This document shows positions 7,691-14,353 of a DNA stretch of 14,566 nt, piece after piece (positions within the stretch are counted from its first letter, which is position 1; the number at the start of each line of letters is the position of its first letter). The notes below the pieces were generated by a model that did not search any database, was not told where the DNA came from, and was given only the letters and a program-made list of their open reading frames with translations. Source of the stretch: an uncultured Acetatifactor sp. (GTDB taxonomy: Bacteria; Bacillota; Clostridia; Lachnospirales; Lachnospiraceae); contig CAJGCP010000040.1 in the NCBI GenBank assembly GCA_904501885.1, positions 1 to 14,566 on the forward strand. Direction: 5' to 3'. The position numbers and the translations under genes are program-made.

Positions 7691-8185
7691 ATGAATATCA
7701 TTGCGGCCGTTGATGAAAATTGGGGCATTGGTTATAAGGGGCGGTTGCTTGTCAGCATCCCCAGAGATCAAAAGCATTTTAGAGAAGAGACAACAGGAAA
7801 AGTTGTGGTGCTGGGACGTAAAACTTTGGAGACTTTTCCTCAGGGAATGCCATTGCAAAACAGGACGAATATCATTTTGTCCCAAGATAAAAGTTTTCAG
7901 GTGAAAGGTGCCACTGTTGTACACTCCATAGAGGAGCTTTTGGAGGAATTAAAGCAGTATCCATCCGAAGATATTTATATCATCGGCGGAGAGAGCGTTT
8001 ATGAGCAGATGTTGCAATATTGCGACACGGCGCATATTACCAAGATTGATCACAGTTACCAGGCGGATACTTATTTCCCGAATTTGGACAGGGATCCGGA
8101 TTGGGAGATTACGGCGGATAGTGATGAACAGTACTATTTTGACCTTACTTATACTTTTTATAAATACCAGCGTGTTGATAAATAG
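7691..8185 (+). CDS. folA: Dihydrofolate reductase
   Basis: A 164-residue single-domain DHFR, close to the usual bacterial length. It reduces dihydrofolate to tetrahydrofolate with NADPH in the cytoplasm, feeding thymidylate, purine and methionine synthesis. Visible motifs: the start MNIIAAVDENWGIG, the catalytic acid D26 in SIPRDQKHF, the NADPH-binding GRKTLETFP (42-50) and IIGGESVYEQ (97-106). The tryptophan found next to the active site in Escherichia coli DHFR is replaced by serine (LVSIP). A GGGAG site lies at 7677-7681. It follows the beta-CASP hydrolase by 24 nt and probably shares its promoter. No thymidylate synthase gene is nearby. I see no terminator after it, so some read-through toward the aminotransferase gene is possible. 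Confidence 0.95.
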   Translation: MNIIAAVDENWGIGYKGRLLVSIPRDQKHFREETTGKVVVLGRKTLETFPQGMPLQNRTNIILSQDKSFQVKGATVVHSIEELLEELKQYPSEDIYIIGGESVYEQMLQYCDTAHITKIDHSYQADTYFPNLDRDPDWEITADSDEQYYFDLTYTFYKYQRVDK

Positions 8186-8239
8186 TATAGCCAAAGAATG
8201 ATTGCTAAAATAAGTCAAGAATTAGAGCAACGCTATGTA

Positions 8240-8267
8240 TTGACAAAATGCCGTAAAAGGTTAAGAT
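8240..8267 (+). promoter_or_regulatory. Candidate promoter of ilvE
   Basis: Perfect TTGACA (8240-8245), 16-nt spacer, TAAGAT (8262-8267). The start would fall near 8274, about 50 nt before the gene. The -10 is weak and the spacer one base short. Confidence 0.5.
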
Positions 8268-8325
8268 ATTTTTAGAATAAATTTTGCGTAGATTGAAATA
8301 AATCAAAAGAAAGAGAGAATTACAA

Positions 8326-9351
8326 ATGGAGAAGAAAAACATTGATTGGAGCAATTTGGGATTTGGATATATTCAAACCGATTACAGATATGTTTCCAAT
8401 TTTAAGGATGGCGCGTGGGATGAAGGTTGTGTGACCACCGATGCCAATGTAGTAATCAGCGAATGTGCAGGTGTTTTGCAGTATGCACAGACGATTTTCG
8501 AGGGCTTGAAGGCGTATACTACAGAGGATGGAAGAATTGTAACATTCCGTCCGGATTTGAATGCGCAGAGAATGATAGATTCTGCGAAACGTTTGGAGAT
8601 GCCCGCATTTCCCGAGGATAGATTTATTGATGCGGTGGACAAGGTAGTTCGCTCTAATGCGGCATTTGTGCCTCCTTATGGAAGCGGAGCGACCCTTTAT
8701 CTTAGACCCTATATGTTCGGAAGCAATCCTGTGATTGGTGTAAAGCCTGCAACCGAGTATCAGTTCCGTATGTTTGCCACTCCCGTAGGTCCTTATTTTA
8801 AAGGTGGTGTGAAGCCTTTGACCATTCGTGTCAGTGACTTCGACAGAGCAGCACCCAATGGTACAGGCCATATCAAAGCCGGATTGAACTACGCAATGAG
8901 TCTCCATGCCATTGTAGATGCACATAATCAGGGATTCGACGAAAATATGTACCTGGATGCAAAGACCAGAACCAAGGTAGAAGAGACCGGTGGCGCGAAC
9001 TTCCTCTTTGTCACCAAGGACGGTAAAGTGGTAACACCTAAGTCCTCTAGTATTTTGCCTTCTATTACCAGACGTTCTTTGCTTTATGTTGCAGAAAAGT
9101 ATCTTGGCCTGGAAGTGGAAGAGCGTGAAGTATACTTAGAAGAATTGAGCGATTTTGCAGAATGCGGTCTCTGCGGTACCGCAGCAGTTATTTCACCTGT
9201 GGGTAAAATTGTAGACCATGGCAAGGAGATTTGTCTGCCTGCAGGTATGACCCAAATGGGACCCGTTACTCAGAAGTTGTATGATACTTTAACCGGTATT
9301 CAGATGGGAAGAATTGAAGCACCGGAAGGTTGGATTCACGAGATAAAATAA
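8326..9351 (+). CDS. ilvE: Branched-chain amino acid aminotransferase (fold type IV, BCAT type II)
   Basis: A 341-residue PLP enzyme that interconverts leucine, isoleucine and valine with their 2-oxo acids, using glutamate/2-oxoglutarate. It belongs to the longer, eukaryote-like BCAT group: YGSGATLYLRPYMFGSNPVIGV (118-139), the PLP-binding lysine K184 in GHIKAGLNYA, VEETGGANFLF (218-228) and the phosphate-binding CGTAAVISP (283-291). A C280-G-L-C283 pair lies directly before the GTA motif; a CxxC in human mitochondrial BCAT is redox-active, but its position differs, so I draw no conclusion. The ribosome binding site (AAGAAAGAGAG) is modest. The lipoprotein gene begins within 50 nt downstream without a terminator, so they are probably one transcript ending at 10463. 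Confidence 0.95.
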   Translation: MEKKNIDWSNLGFGYIQTDYRYVSNFKDGAWDEGCVTTDANVVISECAGVLQYAQTIFEGLKAYTTEDGRIVTFRPDLNAQRMIDSAKRLEMPAFPEDRFIDAVDKVVRSNAAFVPPYGSGATLYLRPYMFGSNPVIGVKPATEYQFRMFATPVGPYFKGGVKPLTIRVSDFDRAAPNGTGHIKAGLNYAMSLHAIVDAHNQGFDENMYLDAKTRTKVEETGGANFLFVTKDGKVVTPKSSSILPSITRRSLLYVAEKYLGLEVEEREVYLEELSDFAECGLCGTAAVISPVGKIVDHGKEICLPAGMTQMGPVTQKLYDTLTGIQMGRIEAPEGWIHEIK

Positions 9352-9397
9352 GACAAACTTTATGATGAAAAAAACTGTATTAAGGAAAAAACATCAT

Positions 9398-10417
9398 ATG
9401 AATAAAATATTGGCAGGGGTGCTTATGGCATGCCTGCTGATTGTATTCTGCGGCGGATGTGGGGCGAAGAACAAGCTTGTAATAACAGCCGGATTGAATA
9501 AGAACGAGGTGTTTGGCATCGGTGAAGAGGTATGTTCCGTTCCTGAACTAATGGTGTATATGACCAACCTTCAGAACCGCTATGAGACAGCATTTGGCAC
9601 GCAGGTGTGGGGACTTTCCCATGGAGAAATCTCCATGGAGGAGAACATTAAGGAAATCGCCCTGGAACAGATGGCGCAGTTGAAAGCGATGTATTTGCTG
9701 GCTCAGAAACATTCCGTGGCATTGGATGGATTAGAGCAACAGAAGGTAAAAAAGGCAGCGGAAGTTTATTACGCTTCCCTGAATGATACTGAGCGGGAAT
9801 TGATGAATGTGGAGTATGAGACGGTGGAGCGTTTGTACGAGATGTACACGCTGGCGCAAAAGGTGTATCGTGTGGTCATTAAAGATGTGAATCCTGAAAT
9901 CAGCGACGACGAAGCGCGCACCATCACAGTGCAACAGATTTTCTGGCCTACGGCTGGTTTAAGCGAAGCGCAAAAGCAATCCTTGTATGAGGATGCATTG
10001 GACGTCCGTAGGATGGCATTAGAAGAGGACCAAGAGTTTATCGATTTAGCAGGAAAGTATAGTAAAGATTCTAATATCACTTATTCTTTTTGCAAAGGAG
10101 AGCGGGAAGAAGAACTGGAAGAAGTGGCATTTATGCTGGCAACCAATGAGATCAGTCAGGTGATTGAGGGGGATCGTGGGTACTATCTGATGAAATGCAT
10201 CACTACATTCGATGAGCAGCAGACCCTTGCAAATAAAGAAAAGATCGCGGAAGAACGAAAAAAGGAAATATTTTCCAAAGAGTATAATGAATTTGTGGAG
10301 ACACTTGTTCCGCAACTCAACAAAAATTGCTGGAAAAAGATACAATTGATTCACGACGAAAATGTGACTACCTCGAATTTCTTTGACATCTACGAGGAAT
10401 ATTGTCCGAAATATTAA
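9398..10417 (+). CDS. PrsA-like lipoprotein with a parvulin-type peptidyl-prolyl isomerase domain
   Basis: A 339-residue secreted lipoprotein. The signal peptide MNKILAGVLMACLLIVFCGGC ends in a lipid-acceptor cysteine (C21), so the protein should be anchored on the outer face of the membrane. A SurA/PrsA-type helical N-domain (about 30-170) precedes a parvulin-like domain (about 173-271): TVQQIFWP, FIDLAGKYSKD, EEVAFML, NEISQVIEGDRGYYLMK. It probably helps secreted proteins fold. The parvulin core is short and lacks several typical histidines, so it may be a chaperone without isomerase activity. I chose ATG 9398, which has AAGGA 11 nt upstream and gives a normal signal peptide. An in-frame ATG at 9362 adds 12 basic residues but lacks any ribosome binding site. 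It lies in the ilvE transcript. Confidence 0.8.
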   Translation: MNKILAGVLMACLLIVFCGGCGAKNKLVITAGLNKNEVFGIGEEVCSVPELMVYMTNLQNRYETAFGTQVWGLSHGEISMEENIKEIALEQMAQLKAMYLLAQKHSVALDGLEQQKVKKAAEVYYASLNDTERELMNVEYETVERLYEMYTLAQKVYRVVIKDVNPEISDDEARTITVQQIFWPTAGLSEAQKQSLYEDALDVRRMALEEDQEFIDLAGKYSKDSNITYSFCKGEREEELEEVAFMLATNEISQVIEGDRGYYLMKCITTFDEQQTLANKEKIAEERKKEIFSKEYNEFVETLVPQLNKNCWKKIQLIHDENVTTSNFFDIYEEYCPKY

Positions 10418-10436
10418 ATTTCTATAACTTCAAGTG

Positions 10437-10467
10437 GGGCGTCTTGACATTCTAAGGACGCCCTTTT
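10437..10467 (+). terminator. Terminator of the ilvE-lipoprotein operon
   Basis: GGGCGTC (10437-10443) pairs with GACGCCC (10457-10463), 7 bp, followed by TTTT. The -35 of the htpG promoter lies in its loop. Confidence 0.75.
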
Positions 10468-10472
10468 AAAAT
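10444..10472 (+). promoter_or_regulatory. htpG promoter embedded in the upstream terminator
   Basis: Perfect TTGACA (10444-10449) in the terminator loop, 17-nt spacer that includes the 3' stem arm, and TAAAAT (10467-10472) starting at the end of the T-tract. Transcription would start near 10479. No CIRCE (HrcA operator) is present. Confidence 0.75.
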
Positions 10473-10478
10473 CTAAAA

Positions 10479-10493
10479 TAAGTAGTTTACTTA
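10479..10493. repeat. Inverted repeat at the htpG start point, next to the ribosome binding site
   Basis: TAAGTA-GTT-TACTTA, 6-bp arms. It coincides with the predicted first transcribed bases and ends one base before the AGAAGGAG ribosome binding site. It could be an operator or a weak 5' hairpin. Confidence 0.5.
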
Positions 10494-10509
10494 GAAGGAG
10501 AGATGTGAA

Positions 10510-12426
10510 ATGGCAGTAAAAAAAGGAAGTTTATCTATCAATAGCGAGAACATATTTCCTATTATTAAAAAATGGCTTTATTCCGACCATGATATTTTCT
10601 ACAGAGAACTGATTTCAAATGGTTGCGATGCAATTACCAAATTGAAAAAATTAGATATGATGGGAGAGTATGCGCTGGCTGATAATTATCAGGCTAAGAT
10701 TACAGTGCTGGTAAATCCTGAAGCGAAAACTTTGACCTTCACAGATACCGGTTTGGGTATGACCGCAGAGGAAGTGGAAGAATATATTACACAAATTGCA
10801 TTTTCCGGTGCAACTGATTTTATCGAAAAATATAAAGATAAGAGCAATGCCGACCAGATCATCGGACATTTTGGCTTGGGATTCTATTCTGCTTTTATGG
10901 TGGCAGATGAAGTACACATTGATACGTTGTCCTATCAGGATGGTGCTAAAGCGGTACACTGGGAGTGTGACGGCGGCACCGAGTACACCATGGAAGAAGG
11001 AGACAGAACAGAGGTGGGTACTACCATCACCTTGTTCCTGAATGAGGACTGTCTGGAGTTTTGTAATCAGTATAAGGCACGAGAGGTGATTAAGAAGTAC
11101 TGTTCCTTTATGCCTACCGAGATTTATCTGTCTAAAGAAGGGGATGAGGCGGAGCCTGAACTTCTGAATGAAACCACACCTCTTTGGACCAAACATCCTA
11201 ATGATTGCGAAAAAGAGCAGTATTTGGAATTCTACCGCAAGGTGTTCCAGGATTACAAGGAACCCCTGTTTTGGATTCATTTGAATATGGATTATCCCTT
11301 TAATTTGAAAGGTATTTTGTATTTTCCGAAGATTAACACGGAGTACGAGTCTATTGAGGGAACCATTAAACTGTACAACAATCAGGTATTCATCGCAGAC
11401 AATATCAAGGAAGTGATTCCTGAGTTCCTGCTTTTGTTAAAGGGCGTGATTGATTGCCCTGACTTGCCACTGAATGTGTCAAGAAGTGCACTTCAGAACG
11501 ATGGGTTTGTGAAGAAGATCTCGGAGTACATCACCAAGAAAGTGGCAGACAAGCTGGCAGGTATGTGCAAGACTGAGAAGGAAGAGTATGAGAAATACTG
11601 GGACGACATCAGCCCGTTTATCAAGTTTGGTTGCCTGAAGGACGATAAATTCTGTGAGAAGATGACGGATTACATCTTGTTTAAGAATTTGGAAGGCAAA
11701 TACATGACATTGCCGGAGTGCTTGGAAATCAAGCCCCAGGATGAGGAAGAGGAGACTGCAGAAGAAGTTGTTGAAGAAACCGTAGCTGATGGGGAAGATG
11801 CCGAAGAAGAGAAGAAGGAAAAAATCATCTACTATGTTACTGACGAGCAACAGCAGAGCCAGTATATCAATATGTTCAAGGCGGCGAAGATGGAAGCGGT
11901 TGTTCTGACCCACAACATTGACCAACCCTTTATTTCTCAGTTGGAAGCAAAGAACGAAGGCATCACCTTCCAGCGTATCGATGCGGATGTGACGGATGTA
12001 CTGAAGTCTAAGACTAGCAAGAAATTAGAGAAGGAATTTGAGGAGCTTGCGGAAACACTTGGACAAATCATCAAGAAGGCCCTGAAGAACGACAAACTGT
12101 CCGTGAAGGTTAGTAAGTTGAAAAATAAAAAGATTTCTTCCATGTTGACTGTTTCCGAGGAATCCCGCAGAATGCAGGACATGATGAAAATGTATGGCAT
12201 GCCCGGTATGGATATGGGGGCTATGGGTGGAAATGGTGAAACCTTAATTCTGAATGCAAACCATCCTTTGGTGCAGAATATTACACAGAATCCCGAGGGT
12301 GAAAACGCCTCTTTGATTTGTGAGCATCTGTACGATTTGGCAAAACTTCAAAACGCTCCTTTGAGCCCTGAAGAAATGACCAGATTTATCGCCAGAAGCA
12401 ATGAGATTATGATGAAATTATCTTAG
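10510..12426 (+). CDS. htpG: HtpG, Hsp90 family molecular chaperone
   Basis: A 638-residue cytoplasmic ATP-driven chaperone. The N-terminal GHKL ATPase has RELISNGCDA (32-41, E33 and D40), DTGLGM (79-84) and IGHFGLGFYSAF (118-129). The middle domain has the conserved arginine in LPLNVSRSALQ (319-329). The C-terminal dimerisation domain follows. Two additions stand out: a very acidic segment at about 408-438 (EEEETAEEVVEE type) between the middle and C-terminal domains, and a methionine-rich stretch at about 555-572. The usual RELISNASDA is RELISNGCDA here. GAAGGAG lies at 10494-10500. It has its own promoter and terminator, so it is monocistronic. The absence of CIRCE suggests control other than HrcA. 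Confidence 0.97.
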   Translation: MAVKKGSLSINSENIFPIIKKWLYSDHDIFYRELISNGCDAITKLKKLDMMGEYALADNYQAKITVLVNPEAKTLTFTDTGLGMTAEEVEEYITQIAFSGATDFIEKYKDKSNADQIIGHFGLGFYSAFMVADEVHIDTLSYQDGAKAVHWECDGGTEYTMEEGDRTEVGTTITLFLNEDCLEFCNQYKAREVIKKYCSFMPTEIYLSKEGDEAEPELLNETTPLWTKHPNDCEKEQYLEFYRKVFQDYKEPLFWIHLNMDYPFNLKGILYFPKINTEYESIEGTIKLYNNQVFIADNIKEVIPEFLLLLKGVIDCPDLPLNVSRSALQNDGFVKKISEYITKKVADKLAGMCKTEKEEYEKYWDDISPFIKFGCLKDDKFCEKMTDYILFKNLEGKYMTLPECLEIKPQDEEEETAEEVVEETVADGEDAEEEKKEKIIYYVTDEQQQSQYINMFKAAKMEAVVLTHNIDQPFISQLEAKNEGITFQRIDADVTDVLKSKTSKKLEKEFEELAETLGQIIKKALKNDKLSVKVSKLKNKKISSMLTVSEESRRMQDMMKMYGMPGMDMGAMGGNGETLILNANHPLVQNITQNPEGENASLICEHLYDLAKLQNAPLSPEEMTRFIARSNEIMMKLS

Positions 12427-12432
12427 TTTTTC

Positions 12433-12462
12433 TTGACGAACAATTAGAGTTAGTGCTATTAT
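12433..12462 (+). promoter_or_regulatory. Possible promoter just before the htpG terminator
   Basis: TTGACG (12433-12438), 18-nt spacer, TATTAT (12457-12462) with an extended -10 TG. A transcript from here would start inside the terminator's 5' arm, weaken it, and run toward the antitoxin RNA. Confidence 0.35.
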
Positions 12463-12464
12463 GG

Positions 12465-12497
12465 GAACACGCAATATCATGTTGCGTGTTCTTTTTT
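12465..12497 (+). terminator. Terminator of htpG
   Basis: A perfect 10-bp stem, GAACACGCAA (12465-12474) with TTGCGTGTTC (12482-12491), 7-nt loop, then six T residues. Confidence 0.9.
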
Positions 12498-12501
12498 CGT
12501 T

Positions 12502-12518
12502 GTTAAGAGTCTCTTAAC
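12502..12518. repeat. Perfect 17-bp inverted repeat upstream of the type III TA locus
   Basis: GTTAAGAG-T-CTCTTAAC. It lies between the htpG terminator and the antitoxin promoter, 30 bp before its -35. It has no T-tract after it, so it is more like a protein-binding site than a terminator. Confidence 0.6.
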
Positions 12519-12548
12519 GAAGAATCCAAGAATGAAATTAAATAATAG

Positions 12549-12577
12549 TTGCATGCAAGCTGGCTTCTGTGTATAAT
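12549..12577 (+). promoter_or_regulatory. Promoter of the type III TA locus
   Basis: TTGCAT (12549-12554), 17-nt spacer, perfect TATAAT (12572-12577). The start would fall near 12584, directly before the first antitoxin unit. A strong promoter fits the need for excess antitoxin RNA. Confidence 0.8.
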
Positions 12578-12583
12578 AATTAT

Positions 12584-12698
12584 ACAGATGAGGAATCATC
12601 CGGTGAGTCCTACCGTTAAGTGGAACCGATATGAGAGTTTTCCGTTGCGACGGATACTACCAAGAGGCTATGCGTAAGCATAGCCTCTTGTGTTTTTT
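12584..12698 (+). ncRNA. Type III antitoxin RNA (ToxI/CptI-like)
   Basis: A non-coding transcript between the promoter at 12549-12577 and the terminator at 12662-12698, directly before a ToxN-family toxin gene. This is the fixed position of type III antitoxins, which bind and neutralise the toxin as RNA. Two degenerate units can be aligned at about 43-nt spacing, sharing in order ATGAG (12588, 12631), TCCGKTGMG (12599, 12641), CTACC (12610, 12657) and AAGNGG (12618, 12662). Local hairpins are visible: GATGA-GGAA-TCATC (12587-12600), CGGT/ACCG (12601-12615) and TCCGT-TGCG-ACGGA (12641-12654). A unit of 40-45 nt is nearer to CptI than to the ~36-nt ToxI. The poor repeat identity is unusual for the family, and the unit borders are my estimate. 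Confidence 0.8.
12662..12698 (+). terminator. Terminator between antitoxin RNA and toxin gene
   Basis: A perfect 12-bp stem, AAGAGGCTATGC (12662-12673) with GCATAGCCTCTT (12678-12689), GTAA loop, then T-rich TGTTTTTT. In this family such a terminator keeps antitoxin in excess and lets through only a little toxin mRNA. Confidence 0.92.
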
Positions 12699-12707
12699 GG
12701 GGGAATA

Positions 12708-13229
12708 ATGAAAAGTAGATTTAAATTATACCATATTGATATGAAATACATAAATAAGCTACATAAAATCGATGACCATGTACCTTCTGTATCACCTCAA
12801 ATCAATAAACAAACACGCCCTTTCTTGGGAATTGTTGTGATGGTTAACGAATCCAAATACTGTATACCATTAACATCGTGTTCTGATGAGAAAAGCAAAA
12901 GAATTGAATTGTTGCGTGATAACCTTACCCTAAGGAAAATCTATGATAAAGACGGAAAGGTGCTTGCTGCCCTTAATCTAAATAATATGGTTCCTGTAAG
13001 AGAAGAAAACATTAGAGAAATTGAATTAAGAATACTTCCGACTGATAGTGCTAAATTGCGTCGATGGAAAAAGTTGTGTATTAAAGAACTTGATTGGTGT
13101 CAATCGCACCAAGACGAGATAGAACGACTTGCAAACGAGCTGCATAGAAAATACAACTCGAAAGAGCCGTTTGGAAAAAGAAGGATATGCGTAAATTTTC
13201 CTGCCTTAGAGGAGCAGTGCAATAAATAG
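12708..13229 (+). CDS. toxN: Type III toxin-antitoxin endoribonuclease, ToxN/AbiQ/CptN family
   Basis: A 173-residue toxin. The pattern KLYHIDMKYINKLHKIDDHVP, then RPFLGIVVMVNESKYCIPLTS (37-57), LAALNLNNMVPV (86-97), a C-terminal helix with KELDW..HQDEIERLANEL, and a final VNFPALEEQC matches ToxN/AbiQ along its whole length; this is my own recognition, not a search. PLTS (54-57) corresponds to the active-site loop. Family members cut RNA, including their own antitoxin precursor, and halt growth or phage infection when antitoxin is lost. ATG 12708 is chosen because GGGGGA lies 3 nt upstream; an upstream in-frame TTG at 12690 lies in the terminator tail. It is more AT-rich than htpG, which suggests transfer. 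The 43-nt antitoxin units and the likely host favour the CptN branch. Confidence 0.92.
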   Translation: MKSRFKLYHIDMKYINKLHKIDDHVPSVSPQINKQTRPFLGIVVMVNESKYCIPLTSCSDEKSKRIELLRDNLTLRKIYDKDGKVLAALNLNNMVPVREENIREIELRILPTDSAKLRRWKKLCIKELDWCQSHQDEIERLANELHRKYNSKEPFGKRRICVNFPALEEQCNK

Positions 13230-13276
13230 ATTAATAGTACAATATAGACATTTTCTGCGGATATGGCTACAGTTTA

Positions 13277-13328
13277 ACAGGACAGTTTCTTTTCTGAGAT
13301 TAGAAAGGAATCTGTCCTGTCGATTTTT
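13277..13328 (+). terminator. Terminator of the toxin gene, overlapping the araC-type gene end
   Basis: ACAGGACAG (13277-13285) pairs with CTGTCCTGT (13312-13320), 9 bp, with partial pairing of the T-rich and A-rich interior, followed by five T residues (13324-13328). The 3' arm lies in the last codons of the convergent regulator gene. Confidence 0.75.
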
Positions 13329-14184
13329 CAATGCCATATTTGTAAAATTGTTGGCGATATTCGCCCGGCGTTAAGCCGTAATGTTGTTTATAGATACGGT
13401 TAAAGTAAGAGATGTTGTTGTATCCCAAACGCATGGAGATGGATAATATGGTATCGTTTGTTTCTGTCAAAAGTTTGTTGGCTAGTTTTAATCTGCGGTA
13501 ATTGATATACTCCTTGATACTCTTGCCGGTTTTTTGTTTAAACAGGCGCCCTACATATTGCTTATTGTAATGAAACGCCTCTGCAATTTGTTCGGGAGTA
13601 ATATTGTATTCTAGATTAGCGGCAATATAGTTTTTGATGTTCTCGATGATAGGGATATACTCGTTTCCATTGGTAGAGGTTGGCGATTCTTTCAAAAGAA
13701 TGCGAATGTAACTTTCCAACATATCAGCTAATTTAATACATTTTTCATAAGTGAAATCCGGCTCCATGGTAGCGATGATTTCTTGAGCGGGAATATCATG
13801 TTTCTCCAGTTCTGCGGTCAGGTTCATTGGTCTGTCGTTTTGCAGATAAATATTTCCGATATAGATAATGCAAAAAATCTCGTCATTTTCCAACAGAGGG
13901 CGAGTGTATTCATAAACGCCATTAACGCAGAACCCAGCGAAGGGTTTTTTGTCGCGCATTACTTTAGAAAGGGCAGCTTTTCTGCAGCGCATACATTTGG
14001 ATAGGCCGTTGGGATAACTCTTGAGTACATCGCACACATGTCCCTTGTGCATAGTGTTGTCGCCGTGTACTTTTAACTTCTCATTTCCGTAATTACCCAA
14101 CATCAATACACCGATATGTAATTTTGTGCCGTAGCAAAGTCCATTGATCAAATCCATCAGAGGACTGTAATTTGAAAACGTCAT
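13300..14184 (-). CDS. AraC family transcriptional regulator with a PocR-like sensor domain
   Basis: A 294-residue DNA-binding regulator. The C-terminal 100 residues (about 187-287) are an AraC/XylS double helix-turn-helix: ITPEQIAEAFHYNKQYVGRLFKQKTG, then the second unit ILSISMRLGYNNISYFNRIYKQHYGLTPGEYR. The N-terminal 160 residues resemble a PocR sensor, with the cysteines C51, C64, C67 and C86 (CDVLKSYPNGLSKCMRCRKA, then FAGFCVNGVYEYTRPLL). PocR-type domains sense small metabolites in AraC regulators and kinases; the ligand here is unknown. ATG 14184 is chosen because AAGGAG lies at plus 14190-14195. The upstream extension to 14280 has no such site and lies over the promoter. Its target is not evident: the gene to its right starts divergently, and the toxin locus converges on it. 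Confidence 0.88.
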   Translation of the reverse strand: MTFSNYSPLMDLINGLCYGTKLHIGVLMLGNYGNEKLKVHGDNTMHKGHVCDVLKSYPNGLSKCMRCRKAALSKVMRDKKPFAGFCVNGVYEYTRPLLENDEIFCIIYIGNIYLQNDRPMNLTAELEKHDIPAQEIIATMEPDFTYEKCIKLADMLESYIRILLKESPTSTNGNEYIPIIENIKNYIAANLEYNITPEQIAEAFHYNKQYVGRLFKQKTGKSIKEYINYRRLKLANKLLTETNDTILSISMRLGYNNISYFNRIYKQHYGLTPGEYRQQFYKYGIEKSTGQIPF

Positions 14185-14259
14185 CTGTGCTCCTTGGGGT
14201 AGAATTATGTCGTATATTGTTGTATGAATGGTTGATTCATTGCTTACAATATACCTAAA

Positions 14260-14288
14260 ATTATAACACAAATAGAACAAAAAACAAT
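14260..14288 (-). promoter_or_regulatory. Candidate promoter of the AraC regulator
   Basis: Perfect TATAAT on the minus strand (plus 14260-14265), 17 nt after a weak ATTGTT (plus 14283-14288). It lies about 75 nt before the chosen start. Confidence 0.5.
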
Positions 14289-14353
14289 AAAACGGGCAAT
14301 AAATATAGAAAATATGTATTATCTGTACAAGGTATATACTCTAAAATGCAAGA

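Noticed and set aside
8320..8925. A 201-codon minus-strand reading frame opposite ilvE
   Set aside because: It lies wholly antisense to a well-supported enzyme gene and has no recognisable domain; it is a shadow of plus-strand codon bias. The same holds for the frames opposite the hydrolase/folA pair (7316-7924) and htpG (10651-11280).
10464..10509. CIRCE heat-shock operator before htpG
   Set aside because: The TTAGCACTC/GAGTGCTAA arms are absent; only an unrelated short inverted repeat is present.
12599..12616. Hammerhead-ribozyme-like GGTGAGTCC in the antitoxin region
   Set aside because: The CTGATGA core and the GAAA segment are missing, and the position before a ToxN gene explains the RNA better.
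12588..12661. A short CRISPR array
   Set aside because: Only two poorly matching units, no unique spacers of equal length and no cas genes; a type III antitoxin explains it.
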